A stretch of DNA of 64,000 nucleotides, taken from Runella sp. (GTDB lineage: Bacteria; Bacteroidota; Bacteroidia; Cytophagales; Spirosomataceae). The stretch is taken from contig JALQYJ010000116.1 of assembly GCA_023254175.1 (NCBI GenBank), positions 1 through 64,000 on the forward strand, in the 5' to 3' direction. Below are positions 54,294-62,385 of this stretch, one piece after another (within the stretch, counting starts at the first letter, position 1; the number at the start of each line of letters is the position of its first letter). A program made the translations under genes and the position numbers. The notes under the pieces were generated by a model that saw only the letters and a list, made by a program, of their open reading frames with translations, had not been told where the DNA came from and ran no database searches.

Positions 54294-54932
54294 TTATTTT
54301 AAAAAAGGGTTATAGCGACGTTCATAGCCGATGGTGGTAGGCTCCATGTGCCCTGCATACACTTGGTAATCGTCGTCGAGCGTAAAAAATTTTGTACGAA
54401 TACTGTTCAGTAAAGCCGCATGGTCGCACAAAGGAAAATCCGTACGGCCTATACTTCCCTTAAATAATACGTCGCCGCCAATGACAAATTTTTGGGGGTG
54501 ACAAATAAACGCAATGTGCCCTGGGGCATGGCCTGGTACAAATACCACGTCTAATGATGACTTTCCAAATGTGACTTTATCTCCTTCTTCCAAGAACGCA
54601 TCGGCCTCTATGGGTTCAAAACCAGGAATTCCCCATAACTTGCAACGACTTTCAACTGCTTCCAACACAGGAATTTCTTTTTTGTGCATAAACATTTTCA
54701 CGCTGTACTTACGTTTCACAAACGCACTTCCAAAAACGTGATCTAAATGGGCATGAGTTTGGAGTAAAGCTGTTATTTTTAATCCTTTTTCAGCTATAAA
54801 ATCGGCTAATGTCTCCTTTTCTGATTGCATCAAACAACCTGGGTCAATGATGACCGCTTCTTTGGTCTCATCATAAAGAACGTAGGTATTTTCCGAAAAA
54901 GGAGAAAAAACAAAAGAAATGATTTGAATCAT
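54294..54932 (-). CDS. MBL-fold metallo-hydrolase (glyoxalase II-like)
   Basis: 212 residues. The metal-binding motif is THAHLDHV, with further ligands in GHAPGHIAF and the C-terminal AGHMEPTTIG; an Asp in GGDVLFKGSIGRTD bridges the metals. Similar proteins are glyoxalase II-type thioester hydrolases or persulfide dioxygenases. Its function cannot be fixed from sequence. It is 4 bases upstream of pssA and 59 bases from the divergent LOG-family gene. Confidence 0.85.
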   Translation of the reverse strand: MIQIISFVFSPFSENTYVLYDETKEAVIIDPGCLMQSEKETLADFIAEKGLKITALLQTHAHLDHVFGSAFVKRKYSVKMFMHKKEIPVLEAVESRCKLWGIPGFEPIEADAFLEEGDKVTFGKSSLDVVFVPGHAPGHIAFICHPQKFVIGGDVLFKGSIGRTDFPLCDHAALLNSIRTKFFTLDDDYQVYAGHMEPTTIGYERRYNPFLK

Positions 54933-54991
54933 AGTAGTTAAGCTATTCTGCCGCTAAGTTACTAAAGTATTTCCTAAACCAGACGAGTTCT

Positions 54992-55741
54992 ATGCCCAAT
55001 CCTCCTTTCCCCCCGCCTTTCCTTGACCAACGCACGGGCGACTACTATTTAGAAGGCCCTAAAAGTCGTCGATTTGAGTTTTTATTTGTTCTCGAAGTCT
55101 GCTGGGAATTTCTCAAAGGAATCCGAGCGCTTCATTTTGTAGGCCCTTGTGTCACCGTTTTTGGTTCAGCAAGATTTAAAGAAGGCAGCGAATCTTACGA
55201 ACAGGCCCACGAACTGGGTCGGCGCATCGCGGTGGAGCTTGGCCTTACGGTAATGACAGGTGGTGGCCCAGGTATCATGGAAGCTGCCAACCGTGGGGCA
55301 TTTGAAGCAGGCGGGCGCTCGGTAGGTTGTAATATCATTCTTCCGCACGAACAAAGTGAAAATCCCTACATGCACAAATGGGTAAAAATCAAGTACTTTT
55401 TTATCCGAAAAGTGCTGTTAGTCAAATATTCGTATGCCTTCGTGATTATGCCTGGAGGAGTAGGTACCATGGACGAACTGTTTGAAACCCTAACGCTCAT
55501 TCAAACGGGTACAATTCAAAACTTCCCGGTGGTGTTGATTGGAAAGGCTTATTACGAGCCTTTGATTGAGATGCTCCAAAAGATGATTGATAAAGGTACC
55601 ATATCCCCTAATGACCTTAATTTACTCAAAATCACGGACGACCTTGAAGAAGCGACTCAGCACATTCAAAGTTATTTGAAAGCAAATTTTAAAATCCAAC
55701 GCCGCCGTCGTCCTATCTGGTGGTTGTTTGAGAAAAGCTAA
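54992..55741 (+). CDS. LOG-family (TIGR00730) nucleotide phosphoribohydrolase-like protein
   Basis: 249 residues of Rossmann fold. The two signature motifs are present: TGGGPGIMEAANRGAFEAGG and PGGVGTMDELFETLTL. Members hydrolyse nucleoside 5'-monophosphates (cytokinin-activating LOG enzymes in plants; in bacteria a nucleotide-salvage or detoxifying role). The C-terminus has an extra basic tail FKIQRRRRPIWWLFEKS, less common. It is single in its unit, and its end is 44 bases from the end of the SxtJ-type gene (convergent). Confidence 0.85.
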   Translation: MPNPPFPPPFLDQRTGDYYLEGPKSRRFEFLFVLEVCWEFLKGIRALHFVGPCVTVFGSARFKEGSESYEQAHELGRRIAVELGLTVMTGGGPGIMEAANRGAFEAGGRSVGCNIILPHEQSENPYMHKWVKIKYFFIRKVLLVKYSYAFVIMPGGVGTMDELFETLTLIQTGTIQNFPVVLIGKAYYEPLIEMLQKMIDKGTISPNDLNLLKITDDLEEATQHIQSYLKANFKIQRRRRPIWWLFEKS

Positions 55742-55785
55742 CGGTTCGATTTTTTCAAACGAAGAATATTCGAGTAGTGTACCAC

Positions 55786-56154
55786 TTACCAAATTTGCTC
55801 CAAATCTTTGGGGGTATACGTATGGTTTCTTTCCGCATACACCGTATTTGAACCTGAACGTTTTACATTCATTGGGTTTTTGGTAGTAAGTCGATAAAGC
55901 GTCGCAATTGGCCACAAAAATACGTAGAAAACAACTGTCAAAATCACGCGTGAATTAAACCAACCGAGACCTTCCGCAATTTTAAACCAGATTTTAACGA
56001 TAAAATCGCCTACAATGGGGAGAAAAATACTTACTAAACCAACAATACCCGCTGCATACAACAAATACGTAGCCGCATTGTTAAAAACAAATGAAAACAC
56101 TAGCAGCCCAGTAACAATCACCAACTGGGCTTTGCTTTTTTCTGCTTCTGACAT
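55786..56154 (-). CDS. SxtJ-family membrane protein
   Basis: 122 residues, three or four hydrophobic segments (LVIVTGLLVFSFVFN, YLLYAAGIVGLVSIFLPIVG, RVILTVVFYVFLWPIATLY) and a basic polar tail ending YTPKDLEQIW. Small SxtJ-type membrane proteins (PF19588) occur next to carbamoyltransferase genes in many genomes, including saxitoxin clusters. Function is unknown; an anchoring or export helper role for the carbamoylated product is a guess. It is the last gene in the carbamoyltransferase operon, separated from the DUF5989 gene by 61 bases and an inverted repeat. Confidence 0.75.
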   Translation of the reverse strand: MSEAEKSKAQLVIVTGLLVFSFVFNNAATYLLYAAGIVGLVSIFLPIVGDFIVKIWFKIAEGLGWFNSRVILTVVFYVFLWPIATLYRLTTKNPMNVKRSGSNTVYAERNHTYTPKDLEQIW

Positions 56155-56174
56155 TTTTAGGAGAAAAGTTATTT

Positions 56175-56209
56175 GTTATTGGTTAGTGGAATTTCCAATA
56201 ACCAATAAC
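56175..56209. repeat. Inverted repeat between the DUF5989 and SxtJ genes
   Basis: GTTATTGGTTAGTGGA opposes TCCAATAACCAATAAC with one mismatch and almost no loop. It could attenuate transcription or stabilise the upstream mRNA. Similar TTGGTTATTGG tracts occur near 6430-6460. Confidence 0.5.
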
Positions 56210-56215
56210 GTTCAA

Positions 56216-56365
56216 TTAAAACAATGTATAAATGAATGGTGCTACGGCAGAGCCACCGCCAATCACGATAATGATACCAATCAACAATAAAAGGATAATC
56301 ATCGGAGCTAACCACCATTTTTTACGTTCGCTCAAGAACGCCAATAAGTCTTTTAGGAAATCCAT
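56216..56365 (-). CDS. DUF5989 small membrane protein
   Basis: A 49-residue protein: MDFLKDLLAFLSERKKWWLA, then one membrane helix PMIILLLLIGIIIVI, then GGGSAVAPFIYTLF. The pattern of a short amphipathic helix with KKWW followed by a helix and a Gly-Gly-Gly-Ser-Ala-Val-Ala end is typical of DUF5989, which is found in carbamoyltransferase neighbourhoods and matches the small SxtK-type protein in character. It is between the SGNH hydrolase (78 bases) and SxtJ genes, all in the same direction. Confidence 0.75.
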   Translation of the reverse strand: MDFLKDLLAFLSERKKWWLAPMIILLLLIGIIIVIGGGSAVAPFIYTLF

Positions 56366-56443
56366 TTTATAAATAAGTTTTGAAAAGCAAAATTACACAT
56401 TTTTAGGGTTATCCCAACGCTACAATTCCACCCACTACTGTTT

Positions 56444-57565
56444 TCATTTCATACGTTCGTATAATTTCTCGGCAATCAGTGCATTCACTTTAGCACTTGC
56501 GTGACCGTCGTTCTTACCCACAATTCGCTCCTTTGGGGGAATACTTCCCAAATAGTCGCTAAGGCGAACAACTGGAATTTTCTGATTTACGAAAAAGTCT
56601 TCAATAGGTTTGGTGTACCCGTTGCTTTTTTCAACGTTCTGTAGAAATGGCACCATTACCACGTACATTAAAGCGTTATTTTGGCGTGCATAATCCACTA
56701 TTTTTTGCAAATCGCGCAAGTGCGGATTCAGAATTGTTGTATCAGTATATGATTTTTGGACAAAATCAGTAATCGACGCAGGTGGCATATGCGGAAACTG
56801 CCAGTAAAGGTAGTTGGGGAAATAAAAACGCATCACCAACGACCCTACCCCTGGGAACTTAATATCGTCGTAGGGTTGAAATTGTGCCAAAGTCAATTTG
56901 GCATCGCTTGCCGCTTTTTCGATGTCATTTGGGAAATATTCGAGTACTAGCACTTCGGGCTTTACGGGAAACTTTTGCAAACGCTGAAACTCATCGCGCG
57001 TGTCTGACCCCGAAACTCCAAGGTTATAAACTGCGTAGTTATTTGCTCCCAATTTTTTTTCTAATTGGTCAGAAAAACGATCTTCGGTATTTTCCAAGCC
57101 ATGACCCGCCGCAAACGAGTCGCCCAAAACCAGCACCTTCTTTTTCTTTTCGGCGTTTGTTTTAGGAAAGTCACGGTAGCCTTCGGGTGTGATGGGGCGC
57201 CAGTACTTTTCAAACCAAATCTGGGAAGCTTTGCTGAGATCCCCTTCGTGGCTTTGCGAGATAAACATGAAAGTGATTTCCAATAACCCCACTAGCCAAA
57301 CAATCATAATCCCTAACGTAGCGATGTTAGCGACGCCCTTATTGCTTTTTTCATTTTTAATCACCCCATAATAAAACATACGGAGCAGTTCCACCAAAAC
57401 CAACAATAACGCCGTTGCTTTCGCAACGCGGATAAAAAAGTTATCGACTAAACCTGCATAGGGATAATCGAACTTGATATTCCATTTGTCAGGAAAAAAC
57501 AACAAGACAAATGGAATACCGAGCAATAAAAGTCTAAAAACAGAAGTAACGAGTTTTGAGGCCAT
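56444..57565 (-). CDS. Membrane-anchored SGNH/GDSL hydrolase
   Basis: 373 residues. Three membrane segments occupy roughly the first 110 residues (LLLGIPFVLLFF, TALLLVLVELLRMFYYG, IATLGIMIVWLVGLLEITFM). The SGNH domain follows: block I VLVLGDSFAAGHGLEN with the Ser nucleophile, the Gly of GVSGSD, and the His-Asp dyad in DGHASAKVNALIAEKL. Such enzymes acylate or deacylate sugars; in the saxitoxin cluster the GDSL protein SxtL accompanies the carbamoyltransferase. It begins 2 bases after the stop of the carbamoyltransferase gene, so the two are co-transcribed. Confidence 0.82.
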   Translation of the reverse strand: MASKLVTSVFRLLLLGIPFVLLFFPDKWNIKFDYPYAGLVDNFFIRVAKATALLLVLVELLRMFYYGVIKNEKSNKGVANIATLGIMIVWLVGLLEITFMFISQSHEGDLSKASQIWFEKYWRPITPEGYRDFPKTNAEKKKKVLVLGDSFAAGHGLENTEDRFSDQLEKKLGANNYAVYNLGVSGSDTRDEFQRLQKFPVKPEVLVLEYFPNDIEKAASDAKLTLAQFQPYDDIKFPGVGSLVMRFYFPNYLYWQFPHMPPASITDFVQKSYTDTTILNPHLRDLQKIVDYARQNNALMYVVMVPFLQNVEKSNGYTKPIEDFFVNQKIPVVRLSDYLGSIPPKERIVGKNDGHASAKVNALIAEKLYERMK

Positions 57566-57567
57566 GA

Positions 57568-59430
57568 TTAGTCTAGTACAAACTCTTCTTTCCAGTTATC
57601 TGTATCTTGCCACTCAGGCTGCTGACGCTTGTCAAACAAATAGTTTCCTAACACTAAGTAATCCATTTCGGTACGCATAAAGCAGCGATAAGCATCGTTT
57701 GGCGTGCTTACGATAGGCTCCCCACGTACGTTGAAGCTGGTATTTACGATTACTCCATACCCCGTCAGTTTTTCAAAATCGCTGATAAGCTGATAGTAAC
57801 GGGGGTTGGTATCTTGGTGAACGGTCTGAATACGCGCCGAAAAATCGATGTGCGTAATCGACGGCAAGTCTGAGCGTAAATAATAGAGTTTTTCACGTAG
57901 GTCAAAGCTATCATAGTCGGCAGGCAAAGACTTCCGACGCGAATCTTTGACAGGGTGAACCAACAACATATACGGCGAAATTCCTTCATAGTCGAAATAA
58001 TCCCCTACTCTTTCGGCCAACACCGAAGGCGCAAATGGACGGAATGATTCACGGTATTTGATTTTTACGTTGAGTTTTTTCTGCATTTCGGCATTGCGTG
58101 GGTCGCCCAAAATACTACGCGCTCCCAACGCCCGTGGTCCGAATTCCATACGACCTTGCACCCAACCAACCACGTTTCCATCTGCCAAAATCTGAGCAAC
58201 TTCTTTGGTTAAGTCGTCCAATTTGTCAAAATGTTTGAAAGCTGCTTTGTACTTTTTCGCGACGAGCTCCACGTCGATGTCAGAGAATGTGGGCCCTAAG
58301 TACGAACCTCTCATGGCATCGCGAGTATAGTTAATGACGCGTTTTTGGTCAAAATAAATATAATATCCCGTCAAAGCAGCTCCCAAGGCCCCACCAGCAT
58401 CACCTGCGGCAGGTTGGATATATACTTCTTTAAAAACGTTAGATTTTTGTAATTTTCCGTTCGATACACAATTGAGCGCTACCCCTCCTGCAAGGCACAG
58501 ATAATCGGCACCTGTGAGGCGTTTAGCTTCTTGCGCCATTTTGACTACCACCTCTTCGGTCACGCGCTGAATCGCCAAACCGAGATTACAGTGATGCGCT
58601 TCGAGTGGGTCTTCAGGACGGCGGGTTTTCATACCAAACATGCGCTCCCACTCCCCTTCGTTCACCATTTTTAAGCCCGTTGCATAGTCAAAGTAGCGTT
58701 GATCCAACCAGATTGAACCATCTTCTTTAATTTCAATCAGTTCTTTCTTAATTGTCTCAATGTATTTGTCTACTTCCGGAGATGTTGGGTTTCCGTAAGG
58801 CGCCAACCCCATCAATTTATACTCTCCCGAGTTGACTCTAAATCCTAAAAAGTAGGTGAAAGCAGAATATAATAACCCCAACGAATGCGGAAAACGCAAT
58901 TCTTTTAGGATTGACATCTTGTTTCCTTCCCCCATGCAGATAGAAGCGGTAGCCCACTCACCCACCCCGTCTATGGTCAAGACAGCTGCCTTTTCGTAAG
59001 GAGATGGATAGTAAGCACTTGCTGCGTGCGATAAGTGGTGTTCTGGGAAAAGAAGTTTAACAGGTTTCTTTTTGTCGTAACCTATTTTTTCCAACTCCTC
59101 GTTGATGAGGCGTTTCAAAAACATTTTCTCTTTGATCCAAACAGGAATCGCCGTAATAAATGACTTCAATCCTCTAGGGGCAAAAGTATAATAGGTTTCT
59201 AGTAGGCGTTCAAATTTCAAAAGGGGTTTGTCATAAAAGACAATCGCGTCCAACTCATTGAGGGTTGTCCCTCCATATTCTAAACAATATTTGACCGCAT
59301 TGGTTGGGAAATTAGGGTCATGTTTTTTACGTGTGAAACGCTCTTCTTGTGCTGCTGCTACAATTTCGCCGTTGTCGATAAGGGCTGCTGCGGAGTCATG
59401 ATAAAATGCTGAAATTCCAAGGATTTTCAT
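57568..59430 (-). CDS. Carbamoyltransferase (NodU/CmcH/SxtI family)
   Basis: Transfers a carbamoyl group from carbamoyl phosphate to a hydroxyl of a small molecule or sugar. 620 residues. N-terminal domain of the Kae1-type fold: MKILGISAFYHDSAAALIDN, the metal-binding HHLSHAASAYY, DGVGEW and LCLAGGVALNCVSNGKL. The C-terminal domain holds RMEFGPRALGARSILGDPRN and ends in VNTSFNVRGEPIV. This is full length for the family (about 550-620). It is the first gene in a unit with an SGNH hydrolase, DUF5989 and SxtJ proteins. The acceptor is not known; a glycan or lipid is conceivable. It has a good promoter 24-55 bases upstream of its start. Confidence 0.9.
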   Translation of the reverse strand: MKILGISAFYHDSAAALIDNGEIVAAAQEERFTRKKHDPNFPTNAVKYCLEYGGTTLNELDAIVFYDKPLLKFERLLETYYTFAPRGLKSFITAIPVWIKEKMFLKRLINEELEKIGYDKKKPVKLLFPEHHLSHAASAYYPSPYEKAAVLTIDGVGEWATASICMGEGNKMSILKELRFPHSLGLLYSAFTYFLGFRVNSGEYKLMGLAPYGNPTSPEVDKYIETIKKELIEIKEDGSIWLDQRYFDYATGLKMVNEGEWERMFGMKTRRPEDPLEAHHCNLGLAIQRVTEEVVVKMAQEAKRLTGADYLCLAGGVALNCVSNGKLQKSNVFKEVYIQPAAGDAGGALGAALTGYYIYFDQKRVINYTRDAMRGSYLGPTFSDIDVELVAKKYKAAFKHFDKLDDLTKEVAQILADGNVVGWVQGRMEFGPRALGARSILGDPRNAEMQKKLNVKIKYRESFRPFAPSVLAERVGDYFDYEGISPYMLLVHPVKDSRRKSLPADYDSFDLREKLYYLRSDLPSITHIDFSARIQTVHQDTNPRYYQLISDFEKLTGYGVIVNTSFNVRGEPIVSTPNDAYRCFMRTEMDYLVLGNYLFDKRQQPEWQDTDNWKEEFVLD

Positions 59431-59453
59431 TCAATCAGAATTATATAGTAGAA

Positions 59454-59485
59454 CAAAACTACGCAGGAATACCTGATATTTCAAA
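59454..59485 (-). promoter_or_regulatory. Promoter of the carbamoyltransferase operon
   Basis: On the minus strand TTTG (59485-59482) and TAGTTTTG (59461-59454) are separated by 20 bases, a near-ideal Bacteroidota -33/-7 pair. Start of transcription would be about 15 bases before the ATG. Confidence 0.65.
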
Positions 59486-59500
59486 AAATTGGGCAATAGG

Positions 59501-59534
59501 TTGTTCAATAGTAGCACATTCCCGTTTACTTTTG
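59501..59534 (+). promoter_or_regulatory. Promoter of the Ppx/GppA-type gene
   Basis: TTG (59501-59503) and a perfect TACTTTTG (59527-59534) with 23 bases between them, 25 bases upstream of the TTG start codon. Slightly long spacing lowers confidence. Confidence 0.5.
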
Positions 59535-59558
59535 CACAAACTAAAATAGAGACTAAAA

Positions 59559-60434
59559 TTGAAAATAGCAGCAATTGATATTGGCTCAAACGCGGCACGT
59601 TTGCAAATTTCAGCAGTTTTGAAAGATGGCATTTACACTAGCTTTAAAAAAGTGGAGTATGTCCGTTTTCCTCTCCGATTGGGCCACGATGTGTTTACTT
59701 ACGGCACTTTGACCCCCGAAAGCCAAGAGCGCACCATCAAACTTATGCAATGTTATAAGCTATTGTTAGAGCTTCATGAAGTAGAGAGCTATATGGCCTG
59801 TGCCACTTCGGCCATGCGTGAGTCGGCCAATGGCCACGAGGTTGTCGAACGAATTGCCCAAGAAACAGGCATAAAAATTCACATCATTGACGGTAGTAAA
59901 GAAGCCGAACTTATTAATAATGTGGTAGTTCAAGCCTTAGTAGATGGCCAATACCTACACATTGACGTAGGGGGTGGTAGTACAGAATTAAACCTGTATT
60001 TCAATCGTCAAAAGGTAGCTTCTAAGTCTTTTAAAATTGGCTCGGTTCGGCTGTTAGAAGGGAAAGAAAGTAAAGGAGCTTGGCACAAAATGGAACGTTG
60101 GATTGAAGAAAACGTGGACAACTATGAGCCCGTAAAAGCGGTGGGAACAGGGGGAAACATTTCAAAGCTATTCAACTTGGTATCAAAGACTTCCGACAAC
60201 GCAACCTCGATTGAAGAACTAACTAGAATGCGCGACTATATCGCTTCATTTAGTCAGGAAGACAGGGTTCACAAGCTTCGCCTCAACGCTGACCGTGCCG
60301 ATGTCATTATACCGGCTTCTGATATTTATATTTCGGTAATGAAGTGGTCGGGAGCTTCCGAAATTCTAGTCCCTGATTTGGGGCTAAAAGACGGGATTAT
60401 TCAGCTAGTATACGATAACTTACGCAAAAAATAA
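59559..60434 (+). CDS. Ppx/GppA phosphatase family protein
   Basis: Exopolyphosphatase or pppGpp phosphatase-like, of the ASKHA fold. 291 residues from a TTG start codon at 59559; the frame has a stop just upstream (TAG at 59547-59549) and the family-typical MKIAAIDIGSNAARLQIS begins here. The second phosphate loop is IDVGGGSTELNLYFN. Without the C-terminal HD-like domain of the long Ppx proteins, it is of the short two-lobe type. Its relation to the rel gene (stringent response) elsewhere in the window is functional at most. It is divergent from the carbamoyltransferase gene. Confidence 0.85.
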   Translation: MKIAAIDIGSNAARLQISAVLKDGIYTSFKKVEYVRFPLRLGHDVFTYGTLTPESQERTIKLMQCYKLLLELHEVESYMACATSAMRESANGHEVVERIAQETGIKIHIIDGSKEAELINNVVVQALVDGQYLHIDVGGGSTELNLYFNRQKVASKSFKIGSVRLLEGKESKGAWHKMERWIEENVDNYEPVKAVGTGGNISKLFNLVSKTSDNATSIEELTRMRDYIASFSQEDRVHKLRLNADRADVIIPASDIYISVMKWSGASEILVPDLGLKDGIIQLVYDNLRKK

Positions 60435-60504
60435 TTGAGCTTTCTTTAAAAGTTTACACAGAAAATATTGTCTTATACAAGGATAAATGTCTATTTCTAG
60501 GCAT

Positions 60505-61290
60505 TCACTTCTTTGGAGAAGTCTTTTTGACAAACAGTTTCTCGTAATCTGGACTTTCAGTTTTACCCCATTTATCCCAAAAAGTAAAATACAACCCGTA
60601 GTTGTACTTAAACTGCGAGTGGTGTAAACTGTGGTGCGTGGCTCCTATCCACCATTTTCCAAACCAATGCCGATGAAAATCGCAGGGATATAATTCAGTG
60701 TTTAGATGATTAATGACGCTCGTAGCAGTCATTATCAACAAAATAACCGCAATCGCAGTATAGTGGAGCGGAATGACAAACATCAACGCAGGCAGTACTA
60801 AAGCCTGTAATATACTCTCCGTAGGGTGAAAAGAGAAGGAAGTCCAAGCGGAGGTAGTAATACTATCGTGATGAGCCTTGTGTATCCATTTATACACTTT
60901 CGGATGATGCATCCAACGATGAAGCCAATAGTAATAAGTTTCGTGTAAGAATAATACAAGAATAATACTCAGAAGAAACCATACGACTGAGTAGTTGCCA
61001 AAATCGGTATAAACTTGGGTATACCCCTTCTGCCAAGCCACCACCATGGCAGTTCCTACAATGGCAAAAATGACAGATGTAATAAACGAGAAGCCGATTT
61101 CTCGCCAATGCTGTTCGGGACGTCGAGGTCGTAAATTAACCTCTCTTGGTTGAAAATACGCTTGATATTTTACCTTAAAAAGGTAGTAAAACAACGAAGC
61201 AATCAGTACATAGCGCCCAAAAATTCCAAGAAATATGAAAAAAGCAGTTTGAGCTAAAAGACTGGGTTGAGCTAAATCAGTGAGTTCCAT
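60505..61290 (-). CDS. Sterol desaturase/fatty acid hydroxylase family protein
   Basis: Membrane di-iron enzyme that hydroxylates or desaturates lipids. 261 residues from ATG 61290 (MELTDLAQPSLLAQTAFF); a longer frame from 61440 overlaps the upstream gene. About four to six membrane helices and the histidine boxes are complete: HETYYYWLHRWMHHP, HKAHHDS and HHSLHHSQF. Bacterial members act on carotenoids, hopanoids or fatty acids; the specific substrate here is unknown. It is 49 bases downstream of the Sua5 gene in the same direction. Confidence 0.85.
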   Translation of the reverse strand: MELTDLAQPSLLAQTAFFIFLGIFGRYVLIASLFYYLFKVKYQAYFQPREVNLRPRRPEQHWREIGFSFITSVIFAIVGTAMVVAWQKGYTQVYTDFGNYSVVWFLLSIILVLFLHETYYYWLHRWMHHPKVYKWIHKAHHDSITTSAWTSFSFHPTESILQALVLPALMFVIPLHYTAIAVILLIMTATSVINHLNTELYPCDFHRHWFGKWWIGATHHSLHHSQFKYNYGLYFTFWDKWGKTESPDYEKLFVKKTSPKK

Positions 61291-61339
61291 ATTGGAATAA
61301 CTACAAGAAGAAACGAGGTGTTTAAGAATATAGGAAGTT

Positions 61340-62299
61340 TTACTCCCTAACTGCTGCCCGTCTGATGCGGTCGTTGATGGCCCGCCCCAGCTCCTTTTCG
61401 GGCAAAAGTTCAGTACAAATGACCTCAACCTCAAGCGCATCTAACTGGCGCATGAACGCAAACAGATGCTTAGCTGCTTCAGTATAACTACCTGATAACG
61501 ACAAAATACGCTGGTGCTCAATAGGAACTAGTTTAGAGACTTTTTGGAAGGTCAAATACCCCACCTTTTGAGGGCTATGGTCTTTCAACACCTCCTTTAA
61601 TGAACTAATAAAAAATGGCTTACGTGGCGAATAATGGCTTTTTAACATACCTGGAGCCTTGGGGTTGGAGCTTGAGTGAGCCACCAAACGAACGGCTCCA
61701 ACTACATTTTCGATTGCCTCTACAGATACCCCACCCAAGCGATACACTACTGTTTCATCTTCTTCAAAACCAACAATCGTCGATTCTATTCCCACTTGGC
61801 TAGAACCGCCATCCAAGATGTATGGTATTTTTTTACCCAACTGCTTATCTACGTGTTGCGCAGAAGTTGGGCTGATGTATCCAAAAGGATTCGCACTGGG
61901 TGCTGCTAAGGGAAAATCAAGTTCAGAAAGCAATTCCAGAGTTAGGATATGGTTCGGAATACGTACCGCTACCGTCCCTAGTCCCGATGTTACCAAATCA
62001 GAAATCGTTTCCGCTTTAGGCAAAAGGAGTGTCAGCGGACCTGGCCAAAACGCTTCAGCAAGTTGCTGGGCTTTTTGGGGGAAATCCATCACAAACGATT
62101 TTATTTTTTTTAGTGAATTGGTGTGCACAATCAGCGGGTCGAATTGCGGGCGGTTCTTCACCTTAAAAATTTGAAGAACAGCGTCGTCATTCAACGCATT
62201 TCCTGCCAAACCGTACACGGTTTCGGTTGGAATCCCCACCACTTTTCCTGCTTCAAGGAGTTTTTTTGTTGCTAAAATATCTGTTCCAATCACTGCCAT
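61340..62299 (-). CDS. L-threonylcarbamoyladenylate synthase (Sua5 type)
   Basis: Makes threonylcarbamoyl-AMP from threonine, bicarbonate and ATP for the t6A37 modification of tRNAs. 319 residues. YrdC-like N-terminal domain: GKVVGIPTETVYGLAGNALN, KNRPQFDPLIVHTN and AAPSANPFGYISPTSA. A C-terminal Sua5 domain follows (from about residue 210), which distinguishes it from the short YrdC/TsaC form. It starts at ATG 62299. It is followed in the same direction by the fatty acid hydroxylase gene, a likely incidental pairing. Confidence 0.92.
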   Translation of the reverse strand: MAVIGTDILATKKLLEAGKVVGIPTETVYGLAGNALNDDAVLQIFKVKNRPQFDPLIVHTNSLKKIKSFVMDFPQKAQQLAEAFWPGPLTLLLPKAETISDLVTSGLGTVAVRIPNHILTLELLSELDFPLAAPSANPFGYISPTSAQHVDKQLGKKIPYILDGGSSQVGIESTIVGFEEDETVVYRLGGVSVEAIENVVGAVRLVAHSSSNPKAPGMLKSHYSPRKPFFISSLKEVLKDHSPQKVGYLTFQKVSKLVPIEHQRILSLSGSYTEAAKHLFAFMRQLDALEVEVICTELLPEKELGRAINDRIRRAAVRE

Positions 62300-62385
62300 G
62301 CTACAAAGTTAGCGTAGAGTTTACAGTTTACTGTTCATCTTTTGGGGATTTTTTGTTTATTTGAACAGGATTTTAGGGTTTTGAC

